Shown here: one piece after another, positions 7,776 to 17,724 of the stretch
Layout: the number at the start of each line of letters is the position of its first letter
Numbering within the stretch: position 1 is the first letter of the stretch
Assembly (NCBI GenBank): GCA_938038975.1
Contig: CALHVP010000189.1
Location: forward strand, 1 to 58,512
Length of the DNA stretch: 58,512 nucleotides
Origin: an uncultured Maribacter sp.
GTDB taxonomy: Bacteria; Bacteroidota; Bacteroidia; Flavobacteriales; Flavobacteriaceae
Reading direction: 5' to 3'
Position numbers and translations under genes: made by a program
Notes under the pieces: model-generated
Database searches by the model: none
What the model was told of the DNA's origin: nothing
What the model saw: only the letters and a program-made list of their open reading frames with translations

Positions 7776-8774
7776 CTATAATCTACCATTAGCTTCCACC
7801 CACTTAAAATTATATTGATCCTCTGGAAATTTCATTCTAGAAGAAATTCGTTCTAATCTTTCTGGAAGCTTCATTAAATAATCTCGTGCTTTTTGTGCCT
7901 CATCATTCAATCCTCGAATACCATCTATCTCCCAAAAAGCATTTAGTTTACTTAAAATATCTATATAATCTTGGGCTGTATAAACTCCTAAACGTTGGGC
8001 ACAGTTAGAGAAATTCTCAAATGCAGCTCCAATAGTTCCTCCAGATTCCCTTAAAAAGTGAGCTGGCATTACAATTTTCTGTTTCATCATATCAGCGAAA
8101 GCCACCATCATTCCGTTGGGATCATGGCCTAATATAGTTTTTACAAATTCTCTATAAGCCAAATGGTGACGCATTTCATCACCTGCAATGATTGTACACA
8201 TTTTTCCTAATAATACATTCCCCTTTTTCTTTGCCATTTGTCCAACACGTTTGTGTGAAATATTAGTAGCTAATTCTTGAAAAGAAGTGTATATAAAATT
8301 CTTATATGGATCTCTATCGGTTCCAATATCAAAACCATCAGAAATTAAATGTTGTGTGGTAATCTCTATTTCTCTCATGTTTACTCTACCAGACAAATAC
8401 AAGTATTTGTTTAGCACATCACCATGACGATTTTCTTCAGCTGTCCAAGCACGAACCCATTTAGCCCATCCATTGGTTTTATTTTCTCCATGCTGATCAA
8501 TTCCTACAACATCCATTAACCAAGACTCATATGTAGGTAATGCTTCTTCAGTAATTGTATCAGCAACCATGGTAACCCAGAAGTCATATCCAAGCTCTTT
8601 AGATTCTTCGCGCAACTGCTCTACATGATCTAAAAAACCATCACTTTGCGGATCTGGTAAAAAATCAGTTGGCTGCCAAATATCTTCTGGTTTAATTAGA
8701 AAATTATCCATAAAACCTTCAACTTCAGGCTCAATTGCCTGCATTACTTCCAATCTTATATTTTTTTCTGACAT
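7776..8774 (-). CDS. Acyl-ACP desaturase (soluble stearoyl-ACP desaturase type)
   Basis: A 332-residue ferritin-like di-iron enzyme that introduces a double bond into acyl chains on ACP to make unsaturated fatty acids. The di-iron ligands appear in two EExxH-type motifs, EENRH (Glu113-His117) and DEMRH (Glu200-His203). Further Glu ligands lie near residues 76-77 and in SFQELATNISHKR around 167. Length is typical of the family. It is a single gene on the minus strand with its own terminator. Confidence 0.93.
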   Translation of the reverse strand: MSEKNIRLEVMQAIEPEVEGFMDNFLIKPEDIWQPTDFLPDPQSDGFLDHVEQLREESKELGYDFWVTMVADTITEEALPTYESWLMDVVGIDQHGENKTNGWAKWVRAWTAEENRHGDVLNKYLYLSGRVNMREIEITTQHLISDGFDIGTDRDPYKNFIYTSFQELATNISHKRVGQMAKKKGNVLLGKMCTIIAGDEMRHHLAYREFVKTILGHDPNGMMVAFADMMKQKIVMPAHFLRESGGTIGAAFENFSNCAQRLGVYTAQDYIDILSKLNAFWEIDGIRGLNDEAQKARDYLMKLPERLERISSRMKFPEDQYNFKWVEANGRL

Positions 8775-8835
8775 CTCTATCTTTTTATCAAAGTTCGCTA
8801 TTATTAACTAAAATACCATAAAACCATCTCAATTT

Positions 8836-9570
8836 TCAGTTCCTACCCTTTTCTTTTGAATAGAATGTATGCACTGGCCTACTCTGCCAATACTCCTTAG
8901 TATCAATATCCATAAGAGTCAATGGCCCTTTAAATGCTGCTCCTGTATCTAGATTCCAAACGTTTGCTGCATTTATGGGGGTAGTTTCTCCTATTCGTGT
9001 AACTGGTGTATGACCAATATAAATTTCTGAATAATGAGACAATCTTTTAGGGTAGTAAGCGTCTGTTTTTTCCAATTTAGGATTTAAAGAAAGTACCAAT
9101 TCCCAAAGCGTTCTATCCCAATAAAAAGTTACATTAGAATACTCATATTCCACTCCTTTTAAATTGGTAAATCCTGCATGTAAAAAAAGTCTGTTTTCAC
9201 TATCTAGATAATAATCTCTTAAGTTTTTATAGAATTCTATATGTTTGGTTTTTGTCTCTGTATCGGCCTTTTCATATGAATTAACGGTAGCTTCACCGCC
9301 ATGCTTAAACCACAAAGGATTATCTGCTGCTTCAACTAACCATTCATAACAAAGGGCATCATGATTTCCACGTAGAAAAATACAATCATGGGTTCTATTT
9401 AGCTCTAAAAGAAAATCAACTGTTTCTACTGCTTCACTCCAGCCATCTATATAATCACCTAAAAAAATAAGCCTATCATCAAAAGAAACTTCAGCCTTAA
9501 CCATCACTTCTTTTAAACCTTTTAATCCAGAGTGAATATCACCAATCACTAAAACTCTTGATTTTTTCAT
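8836..9570 (-). CDS. Metallophosphoesterase (Ser/Thr protein phosphatase-like)
   Basis: A 244-residue calcineurin-like phosphoesterase. The metal-binding motifs are in order: GDIHSG near residue 10, GDYIDGW near 38, GNHDAL near 70, and a late GHTPVTR. The ATG at 9568-9570 overlaps the stop of the upstream zinc-ribbon gene in an ATGA junction, which fixes this start; a further upstream frame would add 22 non-family residues. The substrate could be a phosphoprotein or a nucleotide. It is last in the SPFH / zinc-ribbon operon. Confidence 0.85.
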   Translation of the reverse strand: MKKSRVLVIGDIHSGLKGLKEVMVKAEVSFDDRLIFLGDYIDGWSEAVETVDFLLELNRTHDCIFLRGNHDALCYEWLVEAADNPLWFKHGGEATVNSYEKADTETKTKHIEFYKNLRDYYLDSENRLFLHAGFTNLKGVEYEYSNVTFYWDRTLWELVLSLNPKLEKTDAYYPKRLSHYSEIYIGHTPVTRIGETTPINAANVWNLDTGAAFKGPLTLMDIDTKEYWQSRPVHTFYSKEKGRN

Positions 9571-10691
9571 TTTGCAAAAATGACAATTAGTCCAATAATT
9601 ACAAGGATAAAAAGTACTAAAAAGAAAATTTTCCAAAAAGAATAAGGCCTAGATCCACTTAAAACTCCTGTTTGTCCGTTTACATAAAAATGATATTCTT
9701 TTCCGCTATAACGATACGAGCTTATGTATACTGGGAGTAACATATGCTTAAAGGTTTCTTTTGATAATTTTATATCTGCATTAGAGATACGCTGCGTATC
9801 ACCTCCAATATCTCTTCGTATCCAATTATAAGCTCTATGCTTAGCTTCTTGAAAGGACTGATGGTGACCTTCTTTTAGGGAGATCGTGTATTTTTCCGTT
9901 ACAAAACCTGATAGGTATTTAGAATTAAAACCTACCAGTTCCTTTAAATTCCAATAAGCAACTTCCGCAGGAATATCTCTTCTTTTTTTCTGGGAAGCGT
10001 TAATAAGAATATCATCTACAAAACCATCTACGTTACCCGCTGCGTATGACCACTTGGTTTTACGTACTTGCCTTGTTTGCCTCCCCTTACTTGTTTTATA
10101 CGTTTGCGTCTCATAATAATAATCCCCTCGTTGTCCTTGGTAAGAAGCAAAAAGACTAGCATCAAAAGTCCAATAGGGAACATAAAGTCCATGAAGACCT
10201 TCTGGGTCTAGAGCTGCCCGCTTAAGGTTATTTGGAGCAAACCACAAACCATTTACCCAGCTCTTGAACACAGCTCTAGCCTTTTTAACGTCTAATTTAA
10301 AAGGCACTAATGCACCAGGTAATATCCAACCTTCTTGCTCTATATCCTCACGAATAAGAGGTTCGCTGCAATAGACACAGGCTAGAGATTTGTAATTTTC
10401 TTCTACGTGTTGGTTGGCTCCACAACTTTTACAGTGTAAAAGTTCAATGGTTTCGGTGTACGCATTTTCACCAACTATTTTCAAATAATGGGTAAGCTCT
10501 AGCTCCTCAAAACTACTTTTTGATTGTTCTATAAATTCCTCGTAACCACAATACTCGCAATTGAGCTGATGGGAACCTGGTTTAAATTTCAGTTCCGCAC
10601 CGCAACTAGCGCATGGTTTTTTATGTTCGGATGCTTGGATTTCTTCCATGAAACATTTACTAAAACTGGGGCTTGCGCCGCAGTTTTTCAT
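9567..10691 (-). CDS. Zinc-ribbon membrane protein (often labelled primosomal/PriA-like)
   Basis: A 374-residue protein with two N-terminal zinc ribbons (CASCGAEL...CEYCGYEE at about residues 27-50, and CKSCG...CVYCSEPL at about 87-108). A long central beta-rich region follows, and a C-terminal membrane helix (about 352-372). Databases often call this family a PriA-like helicase, but no helicase motifs are present. An internal ATG at 10649 (MEEIQASEHKK) may be the true start, since the first 14 residues look atypical. It lies 21 nt after the SPFH gene and overlaps the phosphoesterase, so the three probably act together. Confidence 0.75.
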   Translation of the reverse strand: MKNCGASPSFSKCFMEEIQASEHKKPCASCGAELKFKPGSHQLNCEYCGYEEFIEQSKSSFEELELTHYLKIVGENAYTETIELLHCKSCGANQHVEENYKSLACVYCSEPLIREDIEQEGWILPGALVPFKLDVKKARAVFKSWVNGLWFAPNNLKRAALDPEGLHGLYVPYWTFDASLFASYQGQRGDYYYETQTYKTSKGRQTRQVRKTKWSYAAGNVDGFVDDILINASQKKRRDIPAEVAYWNLKELVGFNSKYLSGFVTEKYTISLKEGHHQSFQEAKHRAYNWIRRDIGGDTQRISNADIKLSKETFKHMLLPVYISSYRYSGKEYHFYVNGQTGVLSGSRPYSFWKIFFLVLFILVIIGLIVIFAK

Positions 10692-10712
10692 CTTTAAATA
10701 GGACTAGATAAA

Positions 10713-11852
10713 TTATGCTGTTGGTAATGGAGGTGGGGTATTACCACCCAGAAATGATTTTAATTCCTCTATTTCCTTCAAAGCACTCCAATTGACCATC
10801 CCTTGCTTCCAAACCAAAGAATCTTTATTTATAGTTCGGTTAGCAAATAGCTCTTTAAGTTTTTCAAAAGAGACAGGACCAATTTGCTGTCCATTAGCAG
10901 CATAAAAATAACTCGCTTGAACGGGGATAGGTGGTGGTGCCGTTTGCTGTACTTGTTGAGGTTGCCCTCCAAATGGTTGTCCTGATGGTTGCCCCATTAG
11001 CCCACCCATTTGCTGTGCTAAGACAAAGCCCATGCCCATACCCATACCTGCGCCAGCTGTACCACCTTCGTTGGCAGCTGCTAACTCCATGGCTTTAGCT
11101 GCCTTAAATTGGGCTAACTTTGTCATGTCTAACTTATCTAGTCGGCTGTATTCAAAAATCTCTTTTTTAAGCTCTTCCGGCATAGAAACATTCTCTATAT
11201 AGAATTTCTCTAACTCAATACCAACACGATTGAATTCTGGTTGCATTACAGATTGGCAGGTTTCTGATAACTCTGTCGTATTTGCAGCGTATAACTCTAT
11301 AGGTAAATTAGCCTCTCCTACCGTATCTGTAAAACGAGTAACTATTAAGCTTTTAAGGTGTTCATTTATTTCATAGTTGGTAAAATTACCATCTGTACCT
11401 ACTACATCTACAACAAATTTTCCTGGGTCATTTACTCTAAAACTGTAGGTTCCAAAGGCCCTAATCTCTACCAAGCCAAAACGTTCATCGCTTAACATAA
11501 ACGCATTTTTAGTTCCCCATTTTTCATCTGTAAACAACCGTGTATTTACAAAATACACTTCAGCTTTAAAAGGGCTATTAAATCCATATTTCCAACCCTT
11601 AAGCGTGGTCAAAATAGGAAGATTTTGAGTGTTTAAAGTATACGTACCTGCTGTAAAGACATCGGCTAATTGACCTTCGTTTATAAACACCGCAGTTTGT
11701 CCTTCACGTACAATCAACTTAGCATTGTTCTTTATTTCATTTTGATATCTCTCAAATCTGTGAACAATGGTCTCATTATTAGTATCCAGCCATTCTATTA
11801 TATCTATAAACTCATGACTCAGTTTTTTCTTTATTTCATCAAATAAGCTCAT
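10713..11852 (-). CDS. SPFH-domain protein with C-terminal GYF_2 domain
   Basis: A 379-residue protein. Residues about 50-240 form an SPFH/band-7 domain of the YdjI (virion core protein-like) type. A Gly/Met/Gln/Pro-rich linker (about 262-310) follows. Residues about 315-370 match a GYF_2 domain (ANGQQIGPVSFEKLKELF, then VWKQGMVNW). There is no N-terminal membrane anchor, as usual for this SPFH subgroup. It is first in an operon with the zinc-ribbon protein and phosphoesterase. Role is unknown, plausibly membrane-stress scaffolding. Confidence 0.85.
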   Translation of the reverse strand: MSLFDEIKKKLSHEFIDIIEWLDTNNETIVHRFERYQNEIKNNAKLIVREGQTAVFINEGQLADVFTAGTYTLNTQNLPILTTLKGWKYGFNSPFKAEVYFVNTRLFTDEKWGTKNAFMLSDERFGLVEIRAFGTYSFRVNDPGKFVVDVVGTDGNFTNYEINEHLKSLIVTRFTDTVGEANLPIELYAANTTELSETCQSVMQPEFNRVGIELEKFYIENVSMPEELKKEIFEYSRLDKLDMTKLAQFKAAKAMELAAANEGGTAGAGMGMGMGFVLAQQMGGLMGQPSGQPFGGQPQQVQQTAPPPIPVQASYFYAANGQQIGPVSFEKLKELFANRTINKDSLVWKQGMVNWSALKEIEELKSFLGGNTPPPLPTA

Positions 11853-12053
11853 TTTTCTATATTTTTTAATTGAAGTAAAAAGGTAGGCAATTCATGAAGA
11901 TTCAACAAGCATACGGCTGCTATATTCTTAATCTGAAGGCAATACACAGGCTTTATTCCTTACAAGCCTTCAAAAAAGGAATAATTCACAACAAAATGTA
12001 TATCAAACTATATTTTCTATTTACCTTAGAACTACGAATTTCCATATCCTATT

Positions 12054-12998
12054 ATGAAGAAAGTGTTTTGTATTGGCGAATTACTGATAGATTTTGTTGC
12101 AGAAAATCAGGGTAGCGATTTATCAAAAGCCAAAGAGTTTACAAAAAAAGCAGGTGGTGCCCCAGCAAATGTGGCATGTGCAATCAGCAAACTAGGAGCT
12201 AAAAGCATATTTGTTGGTTGTGTTGGAGATGACCCTTTTGGGATATTTCTTTTAAATATATTAGAAGATGTTAATGTAGATATCTCATTGGCTCAAAAGT
12301 CGGAAACCTTTACTACGTTAGCTTTTGTTTCCATTGATGCTGATGGAGAACGAGATTTTGTTTTTAGCCGAGGTGCAGACAAGGAATTAAAATATGACCC
12401 GTCTATAAAAAATGATTTCAAGGGTAATATGGTGCATTTTGGTGCTGCAACTGCGCTCTTAGGAGGTAAATTAGAAGATGCTTACGGAAGGTATTTTTTT
12501 GATGCACTGACCCAAAATTCGTTCATTAGTTTTGATCCAAATTATAGAGTAGATCTTTGGAAAAATAAAGAAGAACAGTTCATTAAAAAATGTATGCCGT
12601 TTGTACAAAAATCGCATCTATGTAAATTTAGCTTAGAAGAGGCACAATTGCTCTCTGGAAAAACTGATTTGACTGAAGCTTGTGATGTTCTTCATGAAAT
12701 TGGCACAGAAACAATTGTAATTACATTAGGTGGTGAAGGCACACTATTAAGCACACCCAAATACAAAAAAACAATACCAAGCATCTCTGTGACACCAATA
12801 GACACTACTGGAGCAGGAGATGCTTTCATAGGCTGTCTTTTAAAACAAATTTCCACTTCTACCAATTTTGAGGATGTTCTAAATGACGAAACAATACTCA
12901 CGCAAATGGTAGCTATGGCGAATAAAGCAGGTGCCATCACTACTACTAATTTTGGAGCTATAGAGGCGCTACCCTCTCAAAATCAACTAGAATCCTAG
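12054..12998 (+). CDS. Fructokinase (PfkB family)
   Basis: A 314-residue ribokinase-fold sugar kinase that phosphorylates fructose. The N-terminal signature KAGGAPANVACAISKLG (about 32-48) and the C-terminal DTTGAGDAFIG (GAGD at 253-256, catalytic Asp256) are present. The gene ends one nucleotide before the start of an amylosucrase-type GH13 gene, whose reaction releases fructose from sucrose, supporting fructokinase over other PfkB activities. No signal peptide; it acts in the cytoplasm. Confidence 0.85.
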   Translation: MKKVFCIGELLIDFVAENQGSDLSKAKEFTKKAGGAPANVACAISKLGAKSIFVGCVGDDPFGIFLLNILEDVNVDISLAQKSETFTTLAFVSIDADGERDFVFSRGADKELKYDPSIKNDFKGNMVHFGAATALLGGKLEDAYGRYFFDALTQNSFISFDPNYRVDLWKNKEEQFIKKCMPFVQKSHLCKFSLEEAQLLSGKTDLTEACDVLHEIGTETIVITLGGEGTLLSTPKYKKTIPSISVTPIDTTGAGDAFIGCLLKQISTSTNFEDVLNDETILTQMVAMANKAGAITTTNFGAIEALPSQNQLES

Positions 12999-12999
12999 T

Positions 13000-14934
13000 A
13001 TGAACCAAGCCAAATTACATCGTTTAATGACCTCAAAAAGGTCAAGCGCAAACACCGATAGTCTGGAGAATCAATTCCAACAGAGACTATCAACGAACCT
13101 TACTCTAATTAGTTCTCTATTTTTTTCATTGTATGAGAAAGAAAAGAATGCCGTATTCTTTTATCGTCTTTTAAATACTATGGAAGATTTGTTCCATAAA
13201 AGACCAAAAGATTTAAAAAATCTGGACATTGATCGTTTACAAAAAGGAAACTGGTATCAAAGCGAGCAGCTGGTAGGAATGCAATTATATGTAGATAGAT
13301 TTAATAAAGACATTAAAGGACTAGACGAAAAACTCTCATACTTTGATGAACTGGGTATAAATTTTCTTCATCTTATGCCAATAACCACAAGACCAGAAGG
13401 AGAGAATGACGGTGGCTACGCGGTGAACAGTTATCATGAAATTGATCCTACATACGGTACCAAGAAAGATTTTGCCAACTTTAGTAAAAAAGCAAGGTCT
13501 AGAGATATGATTCTGATGTTAGATTTTGTTGTGAATCATACCTCAGACGAATTTGAATGGGCAAAAAAAGCTATTACTGGAGAAGAAAAATATCAAGACT
13601 TCTACTACACGTATCCAGATAGGGTAATTCCTGATGAATTTGAAAAGACATTACCAGAAATTTTCCCAACTACTGCGCCAGGAAGTTTTACCTATAACCA
13701 CGAGATGAAAAAATGGGTCATGACCTGTTTTAATGCGTATCAATGGGATTTAAATTATACAAATCCAGAGGTGTTTATAGAAATGCTAACCAACTTATTA
13801 AAGTTGGCAAATATGGGCGTAGATGTTATTCGTTTTGATGCACTAGCTTTTCTTTGGAAAAAAATTGGCACTGATTCCCAAAACCTTCCAGAGGCGCATC
13901 AACTTATCGCCTTGTTTAGAATGTGCTTGCAAGTAATAGCTCCAGGTGTTATACTCCTAGCCGAGGCCATAGTTGCACCTAGGAATATAATTAAATACTT
14001 TGGGGAAGGTACTTTAGAAGGTAATGAATGTGAAGTTGCCTATAACGCATCTTTAATGGCGTTACTATGGAACTCTATTGCCACAAAAAAGACTTCTTTA
14101 CTTTATAAAAGTTTAATAGAAGTTCCTTCTAAGCCCATGGACGGCACATGGATAAATTATGTAAGATGCCATGACGATATTGGCTTAGGGTATGATGATG
14201 ATTTTATTCGTCACATGGGATGGTCTCCGACTGAACATCGAAAATTTTTGCTGGATTATTACTGTAGAGACTTGGAATGGTCTCCTTCCAAAGGGATTGT
14301 TTTTATGTACAATCCTAAAAATGGGGATGGTAGAATTACGGGTAGCACTGCATCTTTACTAGGCTTAGAAGAAGCCATAACACAAAAGGATGAGCAAAAA
14401 ATAAAACAAGCGATTGCAAAAATCTTAATGCTTCATGGTATTATTCTCAGCTACGGCGGCATACCACTAATTTACGCCGGAGATGAAATTGGAACTTTAA
14501 ATGACTACACATTTAAAAAACATCCAGACCATAAAGACGATAGTCGTTGGGTAAATAGACCAATGCAAGACTGGGATACTGTAGCTAAATTAGATAGTGC
14601 TAAAAACCATACTACAGAAATTTTCAATGGCTTAAAACAACTCATAGCTTTACGTAAAAAATTGCCAGTTTTTGCTGATACGCAGGCTCCAATTATTCAT
14701 CCAAGTCCTAATGAACATATTTTTCTTTTTGAGCGAAAGAACTTAGAACAACGTGTTTGGGTACTTTCTAACTTTGATGAAAACAGTCACTTTATCCATG
14801 TTTCCTGGTTGTTATCTGTTGGGATGCTTTCTAATGAAAAATTTGTAGATTGTATAAGTGGGAAAGAATTAGAAATAGAAAATAATCTATTAAAAATAGC
14901 TACCTATCAACATATGTGGATAGTTAAAGCTTAG
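13000..14934 (+). CDS. Amylosucrase / sucrose hydrolase-type GH13 enzyme
   Basis: A 644-residue alpha-amylase-family enzyme of the sucrose-specific GH13_4 type. It either transfers glucose from sucrose to an alpha-1,4-glucan or hydrolyses sucrose. Catalytic motifs are DFVVNH (175-180), the nucleophile Asp280 in DVIRFDALAFLWK, the acid/base Glu322 in LAEAIVAP and His391-Asp392 in YVRCHDDIG. The ENDGGYAV and GDGRITGSTASLLGL segments are amylosucrase-like. No signal peptide. It is coupled to the fructokinase gene. Its stop overlaps the convergent minus-strand gene by 4 nt. Confidence 0.85.
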   Translation: MNQAKLHRLMTSKRSSANTDSLENQFQQRLSTNLTLISSLFFSLYEKEKNAVFFYRLLNTMEDLFHKRPKDLKNLDIDRLQKGNWYQSEQLVGMQLYVDRFNKDIKGLDEKLSYFDELGINFLHLMPITTRPEGENDGGYAVNSYHEIDPTYGTKKDFANFSKKARSRDMILMLDFVVNHTSDEFEWAKKAITGEEKYQDFYYTYPDRVIPDEFEKTLPEIFPTTAPGSFTYNHEMKKWVMTCFNAYQWDLNYTNPEVFIEMLTNLLKLANMGVDVIRFDALAFLWKKIGTDSQNLPEAHQLIALFRMCLQVIAPGVILLAEAIVAPRNIIKYFGEGTLEGNECEVAYNASLMALLWNSIATKKTSLLYKSLIEVPSKPMDGTWINYVRCHDDIGLGYDDDFIRHMGWSPTEHRKFLLDYYCRDLEWSPSKGIVFMYNPKNGDGRITGSTASLLGLEEAITQKDEQKIKQAIAKILMLHGIILSYGGIPLIYAGDEIGTLNDYTFKKHPDHKDDSRWVNRPMQDWDTVAKLDSAKNHTTEIFNGLKQLIALRKKLPVFADTQAPIIHPSPNEHIFLFERKNLEQRVWVLSNFDENSHFIHVSWLLSVGMLSNEKFVDCISGKELEIENNLLKIATYQHMWIVKA

Positions 14935-16067
14935 TTGTAATCTACTTTCCTTAAAACCCGTAAGGCAGCTTGTAAAGCTAAAAATACCTTTGGATGGTTT
15001 TCTTTTGTACCGTTTTTTGCCCATTCCATCTGTTCTTTAGCTTCATCAAATCCGTTTAGATAGCATATTAGATGCGTATCCGGCAGATGCCTTAAATCTT
15101 CAAGTTCCAAAGGCGTTAAAACACTTCCGTTTTCTAGTTTTGATAGTATACTATTGTTGGTGTTAAATATATGATGTAATACCTTTTTATCATATTGAGG
15201 AGGCTGAAACACCAAATTGGTATGTATTTGGTAGGTGCCATTTTCTTGAAAAGTAATTCTCAATTCTTCCAAAGGATAATAACGTTGCTTATCACCTAAT
15301 CCCAATCTAACAAACTCCATAGTGGTGAACGAATCCTCGTTAAAAGTTATCGTAACCTCATCCAAATTCGAATAAAACAACTTTACTTGCTCATTTATCA
15401 ATTCTATGTCTACCCTATAATAATAGGTTTGTCCTTTAACTACTTTTCTGTTACCTGCCCAACAGACAACAAATTGTTCTTTGAATACTTTGTAGTTACT
15501 TTCTAGGTCTTTGTGCCTATTATTTATAAAATCAATTACACCATCTAAGGTCAATTCAATGTTGTTTCGAGCATGTTGCTCTATGGTTGCAACGGCTTCA
15601 GAATTCAGGTCCTTTAATTCAATACCATATGCTTTTGGCAGACTAATACTACCTTCTCTAAAAAAAACGGAACCTCCGTAGTATTTCCATATATTCTTAC
15701 GTAACGTGCAGATGTTCCCATTAGATTTTATGGTTACCAAGCCAACGACTTTACCTTCTTCTAAATGTGGAAACGGAATATTTTCATAGGAGATTAAAGG
15801 AGGATTGTCCAGATAAGCATTTACAAGGTTTTGAATCTTGCTGTCATCAAAAAAATCTACACCAACAATTTTATTATCCTCATCCTCTACTCCTATTACA
15901 ATAAAGGAGTTGTTATTAGGATTACTGTTAGCCAAAGCACAAACATGTTTTAGAAATTTTGCCTTTCCTTCTTTTTGATTAATAGAAATAAAACGTTTTT
16001 TATCGTAGAAACTATTCTCGTCATTATGTGCGAGCAAGTTCTTGACCAATAAACGTTTATTGATCAT
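14931..16067 (-). CDS. AlbA_2 / Schlafen AAA_4 domain protein
   Basis: A 378-residue protein whose N-terminal third (residues 15-150) matches the divergent AlbA_2 domain (formerly AAA_4), with LKHVCALANSNPNNN, FIVIGVEDEDNKIVGVD and later FFREGS. These domains are linked to nucleic-acid binding in regulators and Schlafen-like proteins. The C-terminal half is not recognised. The 5' end overlaps the SDR gene by 4 nt (ATGA). The 3' end overlaps the convergent amylosucrase gene by 4 nt, leaving no room for a separate terminator. Confidence 0.75.
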   Translation of the reverse strand: MINKRLLVKNLLAHNDENSFYDKKRFISINQKEGKAKFLKHVCALANSNPNNNSFIVIGVEDEDNKIVGVDFFDDSKIQNLVNAYLDNPPLISYENIPFPHLEEGKVVGLVTIKSNGNICTLRKNIWKYYGGSVFFREGSISLPKAYGIELKDLNSEAVATIEQHARNNIELTLDGVIDFINNRHKDLESNYKVFKEQFVVCWAGNRKVVKGQTYYYRVDIELINEQVKLFYSNLDEVTITFNEDSFTTMEFVRLGLGDKQRYYPLEELRITFQENGTYQIHTNLVFQPPQYDKKVLHHIFNTNNSILSKLENGSVLTPLELEDLRHLPDTHLICYLNGFDEAKEQMEWAKNGTKENHPKVFLALQAALRVLRKVDYN

Positions 16068-16819
16068 AGATTCTTATTAACTATAGTTGAAGATGCTTGT
16101 GCCGTTGGCATAACTACCAAATCTGCAATATTTACGTGATATGGCCTAGTAACTACAAAGTGAATAATATCTGCTATGTCTTCAGGCTTTAATGCCTGAA
16201 ACCCTTTGTAAACATTTTCCGCACGTTGCTCATCACCTTTAAACCTAACAGCACTAAACTCCGTCTCTACCAATCCCGGATTAACTGCTCCAACTCGAAT
16301 ACCGTGTTGGTTCAAATCCATACGCATACCTTGGTTTATAGCATCTACTGCATGCTTACTAGCACAGTATACATTCCCCTTTGGATACACTTCTTTTCCT
16401 GCTGTTGAGCCAATATTTATGATATGTCCGCTCTTGTTAGCTATCATTTGAGGAATTATAGCCTTAGATACATATAATAAACCTTTGACGTTGATATCTA
16501 GCATAGCATCCCAATCTTCTAAATTACCCTCCTGAATGGTATCCATACCATGGGCATTACCTGCATTATTAACCAAAATTGAAATCTCTTTAAAGGGTGA
16601 GGGCAAAGAATCAATTGCATTTTGAACAGCGGCCTTGTCTCTAACATCAAAGTTCAAGGTATGAACTTTGGTATGAGAACTTAATTCTTGATTCAATTCA
16701 TCTAATCTACTTTGTCGTCTTCCGCAAAGCACCAAAGGATACCCTTGTTTCGCAAAAAGTTCAGCCGTTGCCTTTCCAATTCCGCTTGTAGCTCCTGTAA
16801 TAAATACTGTCTTCTTCAT
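16064..16819 (-). CDS. SDR family oxidoreductase (YdfG-like)
   Basis: A 251-residue classical short-chain dehydrogenase. The cofactor motif TGATSGIGKAT lies near residue 7, NNAG near 85 and the catalytic YCASKHAV (Tyr and Lys) near 150. The arginine-rich RRQSR after the second strand favours NADP(H). It resembles 3-hydroxy-acid or serine dehydrogenases of the YdfG group; the substrate is uncertain. It is operonic with the AlbA_2 gene downstream and lies 29 nt after the aldo/keto reductase gene. Confidence 0.85.
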   Translation of the reverse strand: MKKTVFITGATSGIGKATAELFAKQGYPLVLCGRRQSRLDELNQELSSHTKVHTLNFDVRDKAAVQNAIDSLPSPFKEISILVNNAGNAHGMDTIQEGNLEDWDAMLDINVKGLLYVSKAIIPQMIANKSGHIINIGSTAGKEVYPKGNVYCASKHAVDAINQGMRMDLNQHGIRVGAVNPGLVETEFSAVRFKGDEQRAENVYKGFQALKPEDIADIIHFVVTRPYHVNIADLVVMPTAQASSTIVNKNL

Positions 16820-16848
16820 CTTAAGTTATTGAATATATTTATAACTAA

Positions 16849-17724
16849 TTAAGCTACTTGGTGGCCTCTTGCTGCTTCCAGCAATATAAACCAATCTTCT
16901 AATTCCATGTCAATTTGCACTGCTTTCATAGCCAATGCGAGTCTTTCAGGTGTTGCAGTACCTACAACTGGATACACTTTTGCTGGATGCTTTAATACCC
17001 AATTCAATAAAAGTTGATCTTCTGTTGCCTCATATTTATCACACAACCTATTTAGGACTATTTTAATTCGTTTTACCTGTTGGGAATCTTCCTTGAAGTA
17101 GGTGCCAAGTGGGCTCCAAGACATGGCTAAACGTTTATTTATAATACAATCATCCAAAGAACCATCATCTATTGCAGTATTTGCTGTAAGTGAAAACTCT
17201 ACTTGATTACCTTCTACAGGGACTATCGTTTCAATCATTTCTATCTGAGAAGTAGTGAAATTAGAAACTCCAAACTGCCTTATTTTACCCTCTTTTTTTA
17301 ATTGGGAAATAGCTTCAGAGACTTCTTCAGGATGCATTAAAGGACTTGGTCTATGTAACAATAGTACATCCAAATAATCAGTTTGTAGCATTTTCAACGA
17401 ACGCTCCGCGGACCAAATAATATAATCTTTACTATAACTGTAATGAGCTACTTTATTACCTCTGCTTTCTCCATTTAATTGAATACCGCATTTACTAATT
17501 AAATGTATATCTTCTCGTTTAATACTGCTATTTGCAAAGGCAGCACCAAACTGTTCTTCGGTAGTATAATCACCATAAATATCCGCATGATCAAACGTAT
17601 TAATTTTAAGGTCTAAACAGTGATGCATTAGTTGCTCCATTTGTTGTTGAGAAAGTTGTTTTCCCCATTTACCCCAGGTCATAGTGCCTGCAATTATTCT
17701 AGAATAGTTATCGGTATCTTTCAT
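16849..17724 (-). CDS. Aldo/keto reductase (YdhF-like)
   Basis: A 291-residue NADPH-dependent reductase of the TIM-barrel aldo/keto reductase superfamily. The catalytic Asp and Tyr lie in FDHADIYGDYTTE (near 45), the Lys in LISKCGIQ (near 78) and the His in LLLHRPSPLMHPEE (near 125). A TIM-barrel end with VVGTATPERLALA follows. The ATG at 17722-17724 is used rather than a TTG two codons upstream. It probably forms one unit with the SDR and AlbA_2 genes. Confidence 0.85.
   Translation of the reverse strand: MKDTDNYSRIIAGTMTWGKWGKQLSQQQMEQLMHHCLDLKINTFDHADIYGDYTTEEQFGAAFANSSIKREDIHLISKCGIQLNGESRGNKVAHYSYSKDYIIWSAERSLKMLQTDYLDVLLLHRPSPLMHPEEVSEAISQLKKEGKIRQFGVSNFTTSQIEMIETIVPVEGNQVEFSLTANTAIDDGSLDDCIINKRLAMSWSPLGTYFKEDSQQVKRIKIVLNRLCDKYEATEDQLLLNWVLKHPAKVYPVVGTATPERLALAMKAVQIDMELEDWFILLEAARGHQVA

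Noticed and set aside
9567-10691. PriA helicase call for the zinc-ribbon protein
   Set aside because: No Walker A/B or helicase motifs are present; only zinc ribbons and a C-terminal membrane helix are visible.
11894-12115. 73-codon plus-strand frame upstream of the fructokinase gene
   Set aside because: It overlaps the fructokinase start out of frame, shows no domain, and its composition looks random.
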